A DNA stretch of 26,150 bases, from assembly GCA_021847165.1 (NCBI GenBank), contig JAJZUH010000004.1, positions 1 through 26,150 on the forward strand, written 5' to 3'. A program made the position numbers and the translations under genes. The number at the start of each line of letters is the position of its first letter. Within the stretch, counting starts at the first letter, position 1. Below, in pieces: positions 1 to 8,581 of this stretch. The notes beneath the pieces were generated by a model that did no database searches, had not been told where the DNA came from, and saw only the letters and a list, made by a program, of their open reading frames with translations. The stretch comes from Pseudomonadota bacterium (GTDB taxonomy: Bacteria; Pseudomonadota; Gammaproteobacteria; Burkholderiales; Gallionellaceae).

Positions 1-57
1 TGGATTTAGGTTCCAGCGCCGTAAGGCGTGAGAGTTCGAGTCTCTCCTTTCGCACCA
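1..57 (+). tRNA. tRNA-Leu(UAG), 3' part, cut by window start
   Basis: This is the 3' portion of a leucine tRNA; the 5' acceptor strand and D arm lie outside the window. The visible part starts in the anticodon stem: TGGA (1-4) pairs with TCCA (12-15) around a 7-nt loop whose middle bases are TAG, giving anticodon UAG, which reads CUA-type Leu codons. A long class II variable arm follows (about 16-29, GCGCC/GGCG-like pairing), as expected for Leu, then a T arm with the TTCGAG-type loop (about 31-47), the acceptor 3' strand CTTTCGC, discriminator A and an encoded CCA ending at 57. In many betaproteobacteria a tRNA-Leu lies directly before tig; here the glycogen cluster lies between them. Confidence 0.95.
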
Positions 58-92
58 GATCACGGCAAACTTTCTCGAAAAGGCGAATGCCA

Positions 93-122
93 TTGCTGCG
101 CCAGATTAAATTTTTGTTATAT
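93..122 (+). promoter_or_regulatory. weak candidate sigma-70 promoter for the glycogen cluster
   Basis: TTGCTG (93-98) and TTATAT (117-122) are separated by 18 bp in the AT-rich stretch between the tRNA-Leu and glgB. The -10 is reasonable but the -35 matches TTGACA only in its first three bases, so this is a guess; it is the best arrangement I see in the 58-194 gap. If real, the transcript would start near 129 and include the hairpin before the glgB ribosome binding site. Confidence 0.25.
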
Positions 123-163
123 GCGGGAGTTTTCTGCGCATTTGCATTGCTGCCCCGGTGCTA

Positions 164-187
164 AAGGGCTATATTGCCCTTCAGGAG
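164..187 (+). promoter_or_regulatory. hairpin abutting the glgB ribosome binding site
   Basis: AAGGGC (164-169) and GCCCTT (176-181) form a perfect 6-bp inverted repeat with loop TATATT. One base later comes the Shine-Dalgarno AGGAG (183-187), 7 bp before the ATG at 195. The stem ends right at the SD, so it could affect ribosome access. The pairing is seen directly; a regulatory role is inference. Confidence 0.45.
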
Positions 188-194
188 CCCAAAG

Positions 195-2366
195 ATGCCC
201 AGCGATACACAAAACAAGCGCTCCATTCTAGACGCGCGTCACCATGACCCCTTTTCATATCTGGGGTTGCATCAGAACAGGTCCGGCTGGATCCTGCGGG
301 TTTTTCAACCTCATGCTACCGAGATCGCGGTCCACGACGGCGAGGCTTGGCAGCCGCTCGAGCGCGATCCGGCCAATGGTTTCTATCACTGGCAAGGCAA
401 ACGCGCCCTGCCAGTACCCTGCCGCCTGAAAGTCAATTTCTTCAACCATGTCATCGAAGTGCATGATGCCTACAGTTTTGGCAGCAGCATCAGCGAACAT
501 GACCTCTATCTTTTTTCGCAAGGACGGCTGGAGCAGGCATACCGCATGCTCGGCGCCCATCACATGGAACTGCAGGGCGTATGGGGAGTGCGCTTCGCGG
601 TGTGGGCGCCCAATGCCGAGCGCGTCAGCGTGGTGGGGGACTTCAACGGCTGGGACGGGCGCATCCACCCGATGCGCGCCCTGGGCAGCAGCGGCGTATG
701 GGAGATTTTCGTACCCGACATCGGGCTGGGCGAGTTCTACAAGTTCGAGATCCGCAACCGCCATTCCGGCGAGGTTTTCGTCAAGACCGACCCTTATGGC
801 CTGAGTTTCGAGATACGCCCCGGCACGGCGGCAAAGGTTGCCGTGCTGGATGGCTACCAGTGGCGCGATTCGGCATGGCAGGAGCATCGTGCCGGCCGTG
901 ACTGGATCCATCAACCCATGAACGTGTATGAGGTGCATGCCGGCTCATGGAAACGCCATTGGGACGGACGTTTCTACAATTTCCGCGAACTGGCGGACAG
1001 CCTCGTGCCCTATGTGCAGGAGATGGGGTTCACGCACATCGAACTGATGCCGATCAGCGAGCATCCGCTGGACGAATCCTGGGGTTACCAGACAACGGGT
1101 TATTACGGTGTGACCAGCCGTTTCGGCACACCGGACGATTTCCGCTATCTGGTGGATTCCTGCCATGTCGTCGGCATCGGCGTGATTCTCGATTGGGTGC
1201 CTGCGCATTTCCCGAAGGACGCCTTCGCACTGGCGCGTTTCGATGGCACGGCGCTGTATGAGCATGAAGACCCCAGGCTGGGCGAACATCAGGACTGGGG
1301 CACGCTGATCTTCAATTACGGACGCAACGAGGTGCGCAACTTCCTGCTGGCCAATGCGCACTACTGGCTGAGCGAGTTCCACATCGACGGCTTGCGCGTG
1401 GATGCGGTGGCATCCATGCTGTATCTCGATTATTCGCGCAAGGCGGGCGAATGGTTGCCGAACAAGTACGGCGGCCGGGAGAACATCGATGCGGTGGATT
1501 TTTTCCGCGAGTTGAATGTGATGACCCATGAGCAATTTCCCGGCACCTTGACGCTGGCCGAGGAATCCACCTCGTGGCCGATGGTGTCGCGGCCCACCTA
1601 TCTGGGCGGGCTGGGGTTCAGCATGAAATGGAACATGGGCTGGATGAACGACACGCTGGATTACATCGAGCACGATCCGGTGCATCGCCGTTATCACCAC
1701 AACAGGCTCACGTTCGGCCAGCTCTACAGTTACACCGAGAATTTCGTGCTGCCGTTCTCGCATGACGAGGTGGTGCACGGGAAGAAGTCCCTGCTCGACA
1801 AGATGCCGGGAGATGCCTGGCAGAAATTCGCCAACCTGCGCCTGCTGTTCACCTACCAGATGACCTATCCGGGCAAGAAGCTCAATTTCATGGGCAACGA
1901 GTTCGCGCAGGGCCACGAATGGAAGGTCGGTGCGGAACTGGACTGGTATCTGCTTGGGCGGGGCGAGCATAGCGGGGTGCAATCTGCCTTGCGCGATCTT
2001 AACCGCCTGTATGCGGGCGTCCCGGCACTGCATGAACTGGATTTTTCGCCGGAAGGTTTCGATTGGCTGGATTGCAACGATGCCGACCAGTCGGTGTTGA
2101 GTTTCCGCCGCATCGCACGCGACGGTTCATATGTGATCGTGCTGCTCAACTTCACTCCGGTTCCGCGTGTGGGCTACCGTATCGGCATGCGGCACAAGGG
2201 ATGCTATCGCGAGATATTCAATAGCGATTCGCATTATTACGGCGGTTCCAACATGGGTAATGGACTGGGGCTGGATACCTCGGATGTCGCCTGGAACGGC
2301 GAAATGCAATCGTTGGCACTCACGTTGCCGCCGCTGGCCGGCATCGTGCTGCAAAGGACAAATTGA
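195..2366 (+). CDS. glgB: 1,4-alpha-glucan branching enzyme GlgB (GH13)
   Basis: GlgB cuts alpha-1,4 glucan chains and re-joins the piece through an alpha-1,6 bond, creating glycogen branch points in the cytoplasm. The 723-aa length is close to the E. coli enzyme (728 aa). An N-terminal beta domain and a CBM48 module (roughly residues 1-215) precede the GH13 barrel (about 250-600) and a C-terminal beta domain. The catalytic residues are visible: nucleophile D403 in [10 protein letters not shown], acid/base E456 in LTLAEEST and the third acid D524 in [11 protein letters not shown], nearly the same numbers as in E. coli. ATG 195 is preferred over an in-frame TTG at 174 because AGGAG (183-187) sits 7 bp upstream of it. 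It is the first gene of the glycogen cluster, 22 bp before pgi. Confidence 0.97.
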   Translation: MPSDTQNKRSILDARHHDPFSYLGLHQNRSGWILRVFQPHATEIAVHDGEAWQPLERDPANGFYHWQGKRALPVPCRLKVNFFNHVIEVHDAYSFGSSISEHDLYLFSQGRLEQAYRMLGAHHMELQGVWGVRFAVWAPNAERVSVVGDFNGWDGRIHPMRALGSSGVWEIFVPDIGLGEFYKFEIRNRHSGEVFVKTDPYGLSFEIRPGTAAKVAVLDGYQWRDSAWQEHRAGRDWIHQPMNVYEVHAGSWKRHWDGRFYNFRELADSLVPYVQEMGFTHIELMPISEHPLDESWGYQTTGYYGVTSRFGTPDDFRYLVDSCHVVGIGVILDWVPAHFPKDAFALARFDGTALYEHEDPRLGEHQDWGTLIFNYGRNEVRNFLLANAHYWLSEFHIDGLRVDAVASMLYLDYSRKAGEWLPNKYGGRENIDAVDFFRELNVMTHEQFPGTLTLAEESTSWPMVSRPTYLGGLGFSMKWNMGWMNDTLDYIEHDPVHRRYHHNRLTFGQLYSYTENFVLPFSHDEVVHGKKSLLDKMPGDAWQKFANLRLLFTYQMTYPGKKLNFMGNEFAQGHEWKVGAELDWYLLGRGEHSGVQSALRDLNRLYAGVPALHELDFSPEGFDWLDCNDADQSVLSFRRIARDGSYVIVLLNFTPVPRVGYRIGMRHKGCYREIFNSDSHYYGGSNMGNGLGLDTSDVAWNGEMQSLALTLPPLAGIVLQRTN

Positions 2367-2388
2367 CGGAACACACCAAGGGGAGCTC

Positions 2389-4035
2389 ATGTCTGCATTG
2401 ACACAATCGACCGCCTGGCAAGCGTTGCTTGCGCACTACGCCGCCAACAGACAGCTTTCCATGCGGCAGCTGTTCGGCGACGATCCGCAACGTTTCAAGC
2501 GTTTTTCCGTGCGCCTCGACGACATGTTGCTCGACTATTCCAAGAATCTGGTGACCGGGCAGACGATGGAGTTGCTGTTTGCCTTGGCGCGCCAGGCCGA
2601 TGTCGAAGGCTGGCGCGACCGGATGCTCGCCGGCGAGAAGATCAATAGCACCGAGCACCGTGCGGTGCTGCATACCGCTTTGCGTGCAGCGATGGACCCG
2701 GCGCATGCTCCGGTCCGGGTCGACGGACAAGATGTGCTGCCGGGTGTACGACGCGTGATGGACAAGATGCGCGGCTTCAGCGAAAGCGTGCGTAGCGGCA
2801 CCTGGCGCGGGTACGGCGGCAAAGCCATCACCGACGTGGTGAACATCGGCATCGGCGGTTCATTCCTCGGGCCATTGATGGTGTGCGAGGCGCTGTATTC
2901 ATACGGTGGCAGGCTGAAGACGCATTTCGTCTCCAATATCGACAGCACCGACCTGCTGGAAAAACTGGAGCCGCTCGATCCGGAGACGACGCTGTTCATC
3001 GTCGCCTCCAAGACCTTCACGACGCAGGAAACCCTGATGAACGCCCGCTCGGCACGCGACTGGTTTCTGCGCAGTGCCGGCGATGCGAAGCATGTCGCGA
3101 AGCATTTCGTGGCATTGTCGACCAACGCAAAAGAAGTGACGGCGTTCGGCATCGATGCGGCCAACATGTTCGAGTTTTCCGACTGGGTCGGTGGGCGTTA
3201 TTCGCTGTGGTCGGCAATCGGTCTGTCCATCGTGCTGGCGGTGGGGATGGACAACTTCGAGGAGCTGCTGCGCGGCGCCTATGAGATGGATGTGCATTTC
3301 AGCACTGCGCCGCTGGAGCAGAACATGCCGGTGATCATGGCCCTGCTGGGAATCTGGTACAACAACTTCCATGGGGTCACCAAGCAGGCGCTGCTTCCGT
3401 ATGACCATGCGCTGGAACATTTCGTGCCTTACTTCCAGCAGGCGGACATGGAGAGCAACGGCAAACGTGTGGATCGCAACGGCATGCCGGTGGATTATTC
3501 GACCGGTCCCATCCTGTGGGGTGGCGTCGGCACCAACGGCCAGCATGCCTATTTCCAGATACTGCATCAGGGGACGCAGATGGTCCCGGCCGATTTCATC
3601 GCATCGGTACAGACCCACTATCCGCTGGGCGAGCACCATGCCACGCTGTTGTCGAACTTCTTTGCCCAGACCGAGGCGCTGATGCGCGGCAAGAACGAGG
3701 CCGAGGCGCGTGCCGAGCTGCAGGCGGCCGGCATGGACGAGCAGTCCATCGCTGCGCTGCTGCCGCACAAGGTGTTCGAAGGCAACAAGCCGACCAATTC
3801 CATCCTGTTCAGGCAACTGACGCCGCGCACGCTGGGGCGGCTGATCGCGCTGTATGAGCACAAGATCTTCGTGCAGGGCATTGTCTGGAACATCAACTCC
3901 TTCGACCAATGGGGGGTAGAACTGGGCAAACAGCTGGCCTCGCACATCCAGGCAGAACTGCGCAGTGGCGCCGAGATTACCGCGCACGATTCCTCCACCA
4001 ACGGACTGATCGCTCACTACAACGCACTTAAATGA
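2389..4035 (+). CDS. pgi: glucose-6-phosphate isomerase
   Basis: Pgi interconverts fructose-6-phosphate and glucose-6-phosphate in the cytoplasm. At 548 aa it matches the long bacterial/eukaryotic type (E. coli 549 aa). The sugar-phosphate binding segment [12 protein letters not shown], the family signature [14 protein letters not shown] and the C-terminal signature [12 protein letters not shown] are present. The active-site residues fall at the E. coli numbers: E355 (MESNGK), H386 (GQHAYF) and K514 (VELGK). The open frame extends upstream into glgB, but ATG 2389 is chosen because GGGAG lies at 2381-2385 and the protein then has the normal N-terminus. The stop overlaps the glgA start (ATGA, 4032-4035). 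Its place among the glg genes suggests a supply of G6P from gluconeogenic F6P for storage, and the reverse during breakdown. Confidence 0.97.
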   Translation: MSALTQSTAWQALLAHYAANRQLSMRQLFGDDPQRFKRFSVRLDDMLLDYSKNLVTGQTMELLFALARQADVEGWRDRMLAGEKINSTEHRAVLHTALRAAMDPAHAPVRVDGQDVLPGVRRVMDKMRGFSESVRSGTWRGYGGKAITDVVNIGIGGSFLGPLMVCEALYSYGGRLKTHFVSNIDSTDLLEKLEPLDPETTLFIVASKTFTTQETLMNARSARDWFLRSAGDAKHVAKHFVALSTNAKEVTAFGIDAANMFEFSDWVGGRYSLWSAIGLSIVLAVGMDNFEELLRGAYEMDVHFSTAPLEQNMPVIMALLGIWYNNFHGVTKQALLPYDHALEHFVPYFQQADMESNGKRVDRNGMPVDYSTGPILWGGVGTNGQHAYFQILHQGTQMVPADFIASVQTHYPLGEHHATLLSNFFAQTEALMRGKNEAEARAELQAAGMDEQSIAALLPHKVFEGNKPTNSILFRQLTPRTLGRLIALYEHKIFVQGIVWNINSFDQWGVELGKQLASHIQAELRSGAEITAHDSSTNGLIAHYNALK

Positions 4036-5459
4036 AGATACTTTTCGTCACTTCGGAGGCACATCCACTCATCAAGACCGGCGGTCTGGGCGATGTCAGC
4101 GGTGCGTTGCCTGCCGCGCTGCAGGCGCTGGGTCAGGATGTGCGGCTGCTGCTGCCGGGTTATATCCCGGTGCTGGACAAGCTGGAAAGCAAGCGTACGG
4201 TCGCGAACTTCAGGGTGTTTCCCGGCCAGCCGGAGATAAGGCTGTTGAGCGCCAAGATGCCGCTTACCGAAGTGCCGGTATATGTGCTGGATGCACCGCA
4301 ATACTTTTGCCGCGTGGCGGGGCCATACCAGTACGAGCTGGGTGGCGACTGGCCGGACAATGCGATGCGTTTCGGCATGTTGTCCAGGGTGGCGGCGATG
4401 CTGGGCAGCGCGGATTCGCCCATCCCCTGGCGCGCCGATATCGTGCACTGCAACGACTGGCAGAGCGGCCTTGCGCCGGCTTATCTGCAACTGAACCGGG
4501 GTTCGCACGCGAAGAGCGTGATGGCCATCCACAACATGGCATTCCAGGGCAATTTCGATCGCGACTGGCTGGGGCCGCTCGATCTGCCGCAATCCTGTTT
4601 CGACATGCATGGCGTGGAGTTTCACGGCTACCTGTCTTTCCTCAAAGCGGGTCTGCATTATGCCGACCGCATTGTGACGGTCAGCCCGACCTATGCGCGC
4701 GAGATACAGGCTACCGAGATGGGCTACGGCATGCAGGGCCTGCTCACGGTGCGCAACGGGGACGTGAGCGGCATCCTGAACGGCATCGACGAACAGGAAT
4801 GGAACCCTGCCACTGATCGCTATCTGGCAGTGCATTACGACAGCGGCAACCTCGCGCTCAAGGCTGCAGGCAAGCTGGCGTTGCAGCAGCAGCTCGGACT
4901 GGAAACGGATGCGAAGGCGCCTTTGCTGGGTGTGGTCAGCCGCCTCACCTATCAGAAGGGGCTGGATATGCTGCTGGAATGCCTGCCCAGATTGCTGGAC
5001 GGCGGGGCGCAACTGGCGGTGCTGGGGAGCGGCGAGAGCGAACTCGAACGGCGCTTCCAGCATCTGGCGCAGCGTTATCCCGAACGTGCCTCGGTCACCT
5101 TGCGTTTCGACGAGGGCCTGTCGCACCGGATCATGGCGGGAGCGGACATCTTCCTGATGCCGTCGCGCTTCGAGCCATGCGGGCTGAACCAGATGTACGG
5201 TATGCGCTACGGTACGCCACCGGTGGTGCGCAGGACCGGAGGGCTGGCGGATTCGGTGATCGACGCGCAGGAAAGCGGCGGTACCGGCTTCGTGTTCGAT
5301 GAGGCCGATCCGGCGATGCTGTACCGCACCATCGTGCGTGCCATCGATTGTTACCGGGATGAGAAGGGTTTCCGGCAGATACAGCTCAACGGCATGCGTC
5401 GCGATGTCGGGTGGGGAGGCAGTGCACAGCATTATCTCGATCTGTACCGGACGATGTGA
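4032..5459 (+). CDS. glgA: glycogen synthase GlgA (GT5, ADP-glucose type)
   Basis: GlgA transfers glucose from ADP-glucose to the non-reducing end of alpha-1,4 glucan. The protein is 475 aa (E. coli 477). The N-terminal Rossmann domain (GT5) begins with the ADP-glucose binding motif KTGGLGDV, with K15 at the E. coli position. The C-terminal GT1-type domain carries [11 protein letters not shown] and [13 protein letters not shown], with the catalytic E381, followed by [11 protein letters not shown]. The start ATG overlaps the pgi stop by 4 bp, so translation of the two is probably coupled. No strong Shine-Dalgarno is visible, which fits coupling. A 41-bp gap separates it from glgC, which makes its substrate. 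Confidence 0.97.
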   Translation: MKILFVTSEAHPLIKTGGLGDVSGALPAALQALGQDVRLLLPGYIPVLDKLESKRTVANFRVFPGQPEIRLLSAKMPLTEVPVYVLDAPQYFCRVAGPYQYELGGDWPDNAMRFGMLSRVAAMLGSADSPIPWRADIVHCNDWQSGLAPAYLQLNRGSHAKSVMAIHNMAFQGNFDRDWLGPLDLPQSCFDMHGVEFHGYLSFLKAGLHYADRIVTVSPTYAREIQATEMGYGMQGLLTVRNGDVSGILNGIDEQEWNPATDRYLAVHYDSGNLALKAAGKLALQQQLGLETDAKAPLLGVVSRLTYQKGLDMLLECLPRLLDGGAQLAVLGSGESELERRFQHLAQRYPERASVTLRFDEGLSHRIMAGADIFLMPSRFEPCGLNQMYGMRYGTPPVVRRTGGLADSVIDAQESGGTGFVFDEADPAMLYRTIVRAIDCYRDEKGFRQIQLNGMRRDVGWGGSAQHYLDLYRTM

Positions 5460-5500
5460 TGAAGAGGTGTTTGTTGGCTGACTAAAAGGGGAGGAGCATC

Positions 5501-6784
5501 ATGGTTCAGGAAATGCGTTCACCACGATTCATCAGTGCATTGACAAAAAATACCGTGGCCCTGGTGCTGGCGGGAGGACGCGGCAGCCGCCTGCATAACC
5601 TGACGGACTGGAACGCAAAACCGGCGGTGCAGTTCGGCGGCAAATTCCGCATCATCGACTTCCCCTTGTCGAATTGCATCAACTCCGGCATCCGCCGCAT
5701 TGGCGTGGTGACGCAATACAAGGCGCATACGCTGATCGAGCACATCCAGAAAGGCTGGGGATTCCTGCGCGGCGAGTTCAACGAGTTCCTGGCCTTGCTG
5801 CCGGCACAGCAGCGCATTCAGGAGGAGTGGTATCGAGGCACCGCAGATGCGGTATTCCAGAATATCGATATCCTGCGCGGCTACAATCCGGAGTACATCG
5901 TGATCCTGGCGGGCGACCATGTCTACAAGATGGACTACGGCGAGATGCTGGCATACCACGTGAGCAGCGATGCCGACATGACGGTCGGCTGCATCGATGT
6001 GCCGGTGGCCGATGCATCGTCGTTCGGCGTGATGACGGTCGACGACAAGGACCGTATCGTCAAGTTCGCCGAGAAGCCCAAGAACCCCGCCGAGATTCCG
6101 GGCAAGCCCGGGCGGGCCCTGGCCAGCATGGGTATCTATGTGTTCAATGCCAGGTTCCTGTACGAGCAGTTGATTCGCGATGCCGACACCAAGAAATCTT
6201 CGCACGACTTCGGCCACGACATCATCCCTTACCTGATCGACCGCTATCGCGTATATGCGCACCGGTTCGAGAAGAGTTGCGTCGGCATGAGTGACGGCGG
6301 AGGGGCCTACTGGCGCGATGTGGGAACCATCGACGCGTATTGGGAAGCCAACATGGAGATGGTCAGCGTGACCCCGGCGCTCGATCTGTACGACAAGAGC
6401 TGGCCGATCTGGACCTATCAGGAGCAATTGCCGCCGGCCAAGTTCGTCTTCAACGACGACGACAGGCGCGGTGTGGCGATCGACTCCATGGTGTCGGGGG
6501 GCTGTATCATCAGCGGTGCGAGGGTGCAGCATTCCTTGTTGTTCTCGGATATCCGCGTGGGGGCGCGCAGCGAGATCACCGATTCGGTGATTCTGTCCGG
6601 CGCGCGCATCGGCGAAGATGTGAAGCTGAGCCGGGTGGTGCTGGACAATAATTGCGTGATACCGGACGGCATGCGGATCGGTTTCGACCAGGAGGAGGAT
6701 TCGCGCCGCTTTCACGTGTCTCCCGGCGGGATCACTCTGGTGACGCCGGACATGCTGGGCCAATCGATCCACCATATCAGATGA
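5501..6784 (+). CDS. glgC: glucose-1-phosphate adenylyltransferase GlgC
   Basis: GlgC makes ADP-glucose and pyrophosphate from ATP and glucose-1-phosphate, the committed and usually allosterically controlled step of bacterial glycogen synthesis. It is 427 aa (E. coli 431). The N-terminal nucleotidyltransferase domain has LVLAGGRGSRL (21-31) and KPAVQFGGKFRIIDFPLSN, where K40 aligns with the E. coli fructose-1,6-bisphosphate site K39. Also present are the EKPK segment, the GIYVFN strand, SSHDFGHDIIP and YWRDVGTIDAYWEANM. A left-handed beta-helix domain follows from about residue 300. A strong GGGGAGGAG ribosome binding site lies at 5488-5496. The conserved activator-site region suggests F1,6BP activation, which is inference from the family. 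Confidence 0.97.
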   Translation: MVQEMRSPRFISALTKNTVALVLAGGRGSRLHNLTDWNAKPAVQFGGKFRIIDFPLSNCINSGIRRIGVVTQYKAHTLIEHIQKGWGFLRGEFNEFLALLPAQQRIQEEWYRGTADAVFQNIDILRGYNPEYIVILAGDHVYKMDYGEMLAYHVSSDADMTVGCIDVPVADASSFGVMTVDDKDRIVKFAEKPKNPAEIPGKPGRALASMGIYVFNARFLYEQLIRDADTKKSSHDFGHDIIPYLIDRYRVYAHRFEKSCVGMSDGGGAYWRDVGTIDAYWEANMEMVSVTPALDLYDKSWPIWTYQEQLPPAKFVFNDDDRRGVAIDSMVSGGCIISGARVQHSLLFSDIRVGARSEITDSVILSGARIGEDVKLSRVVLDNNCVIPDGMRIGFDQEEDSRRFHVSPGGITLVTPDMLGQSIHHIR

Positions 6785-6814
6785 GGTTCTTCCAGGAAGG
6801 TCGCGTGAACCACC

Positions 6815-8563
6815 ATGCTACAAAGTGACACACCGCAGTCGGCAGGCAAGAAACTCCAGCTCATTCTGTGCTGGCATATGCACCAGCCGGATTACCGCGA
6901 ATATCTGCGCGGGGAATATGTGCTGCCCTGGACCTATCTGCATGCCATGAAGGACTACACCGATATGGCCTTCCATCTGGAACAGCACCCGCAGGCCAGG
7001 GCGGTGGTGAATTTCGTGCCCATTCTGCTTGAGCAGCTGCACGATTATGAACAGCAATTCCAGAGCGGCGAGATCCGCGATGCGTTGCTCAAGATGCTGA
7101 AGCATGAGCGTCTCGACGAATTGGGAGATGAGCAGCGTCTGCATATCCTGGACAGCTGTTTCAAGAGCGACCACGCCAAGATGCTGAAGCCGTACCGTGC
7201 CTATCAGCATCTGTTCGATCTGCTGAAGGTGCTTGAGGGACACGGTCGCGAGAATGTGACGTACCTGTCCGGCCAGTACCTGGCCGACCTGCTGGTGTGG
7301 TACCACATGGTGTGGATGGGCGAGAGCTTGCGGCGCAGCAGCGAACTGGTGGCGCGGCTGATGACCAAGGGCAGCCAATTCACCTATGCCGAGCGCATGG
7401 AGTTGTTCGGCCTGATCGGGACCGTCATCGCCGACATCGTGCCGCGTTACCGGAAGCTGGCCGAGCGTGGGCAGATCGAGATATCTTCCACGCCCTATAA
7501 CCACCCCATCATGCCGCTGCTGATCGATTTTGCGGCGGCGCGCGAGAGCGAGCCGAATGCCCCTTTGCCGCAAGCGGTGCAGTACCCCGGCGGCCTGTCG
7601 CGTGTACACGCGCACCTTGCCAACGCCATGGAGAGCCACCGCCAGAACTTCGGTGCAGCACCCCACGGGATGTGGCCATCCGAGGGCGGCGTGTCGCGCG
7701 CCACGTTGAAGCTGCTGGCGGAGCATGGCTGCGAATGGACGGCGACCGGGCAGGCAGTGCTGGCCAACAGCCTGCTGCGCGAAATGAACGACCATCCCCT
7801 GCCGGGCAGTTCCGGCTACCTGTACAAGCCGTATCAGGTCGAGACCGGCGGTACCCCGATCTACTGTTTCTTCCGCGACGACGGTCTTTCCGACAAGGTC
7901 GGTTTCGAATATGCCAAATGGAAAGGGGATGATGCCGCCGCCGATTTCGTCCATCATCTGGAAGAAATATTGCGGCACTCGCCGGGCGAGGAGGATCCGG
8001 TGGTGACGGTGATCCTGGATGGCGAGAACGCATGGGAATACTACCCCTACAACGCCTATTACTTCCTGTCTGAGCTGTATGCGAAGCTGGAAATCCATCC
8101 CGATATCCGGACTACGACGTTCCATGAGTGCATCCAGAGCCTGAACGACCCGAAATCAAAAGTGACGGCGAGCAAATTGCACCAGATGGTGGCGGGCAGC
8201 TGGGTGTATGGCACGTTCAGCACCTGGATCGGTTCTCCTGACAAGAACCGCGGCTGGGACCTGCTGTGCGATGCCAAACGCAGTTACGATATCGTCATGG
8301 CGAGCGGACGCCTGAACGACGAGGAGAAGCGTCTGGCTACCCTGCAACTCGCCGACTGCGAAGGCTCGGACTGGTTCTGGTGGTTCGGCGACTACAATTC
8401 GGCACTGAGTGTCGCCTCCTTCGATAACCTGTTCCGCCGCAACCTGTCCAATTTATATCGTCTTCTCAAATTGCCACCGCCGTTCGAGCTGCAGCATGTC
8501 ATCAGCGTCGGTAGCGGCGATCCCGCCATGGGAGGAACCATGCGCCGATCCGATGGTATGTGA
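6815..8563 (+). CDS. GH57 glycoside hydrolase, alpha-amylase/mannosidase-like (COG1449 type)
   Basis: This is a 582-aa GH57 enzyme probably acting on alpha-glucans in the cytoplasm (no signal peptide visible). The N-terminal GH57 hallmark CWHMHQPDYREY is at about residues 25-36. The catalytic pair expected in GH57 can be placed: nucleophile E290 in HGMWPSEGGVS and acid/base D402 in VILDGENAWEYYP. A C-terminal segment with GSDWFWWFGDYNSA is typical of large GH57 proteins of the amylase/mannosidase type. Exact specificity (amylase, debranching or transferase) cannot be read from sequence. It lies 30 bp after glgC; AGGAAGG (6794-6800) is rather far (14 bp) from the ATG. It is clearly different from the GH57 enzyme that follows, so this is not a recent duplication. 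Confidence 0.88.
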   Translation: MLQSDTPQSAGKKLQLILCWHMHQPDYREYLRGEYVLPWTYLHAMKDYTDMAFHLEQHPQARAVVNFVPILLEQLHDYEQQFQSGEIRDALLKMLKHERLDELGDEQRLHILDSCFKSDHAKMLKPYRAYQHLFDLLKVLEGHGRENVTYLSGQYLADLLVWYHMVWMGESLRRSSELVARLMTKGSQFTYAERMELFGLIGTVIADIVPRYRKLAERGQIEISSTPYNHPIMPLLIDFAAARESEPNAPLPQAVQYPGGLSRVHAHLANAMESHRQNFGAAPHGMWPSEGGVSRATLKLLAEHGCEWTATGQAVLANSLLREMNDHPLPGSSGYLYKPYQVETGGTPIYCFFRDDGLSDKVGFEYAKWKGDDAAADFVHHLEEILRHSPGEEDPVVTVILDGENAWEYYPYNAYYFLSELYAKLEIHPDIRTTTFHECIQSLNDPKSKVTASKLHQMVAGSWVYGTFSTWIGSPDKNRGWDLLCDAKRSYDIVMASGRLNDEEKRLATLQLADCEGSDWFWWFGDYNSALSVASFDNLFRRNLSNLYRLLKLPPPFELQHVISVGSGDPAMGGTMRRSDGM

Positions 8564-8581
8564 TCATTGATGGAGTAGAGC

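Noticed and set aside
174..194. TTG at 174 as the glgB start
   Set aside because: It lies in the hairpin and upstream of the AGGAG that clearly serves ATG 195.
28..231. 67-codon + strand frame overlapping the tRNA-Leu
   Set aside because: It overlaps the tRNA 3' part and the glgB start, has no ribosome binding site and Cys/His-rich random composition.
2167..2388. Upstream extension of pgi into glgB
   Set aside because: It would add 74 residues encoded out of frame within glgB; ATG 2389 has a good ribosome binding site and gives the normal length.
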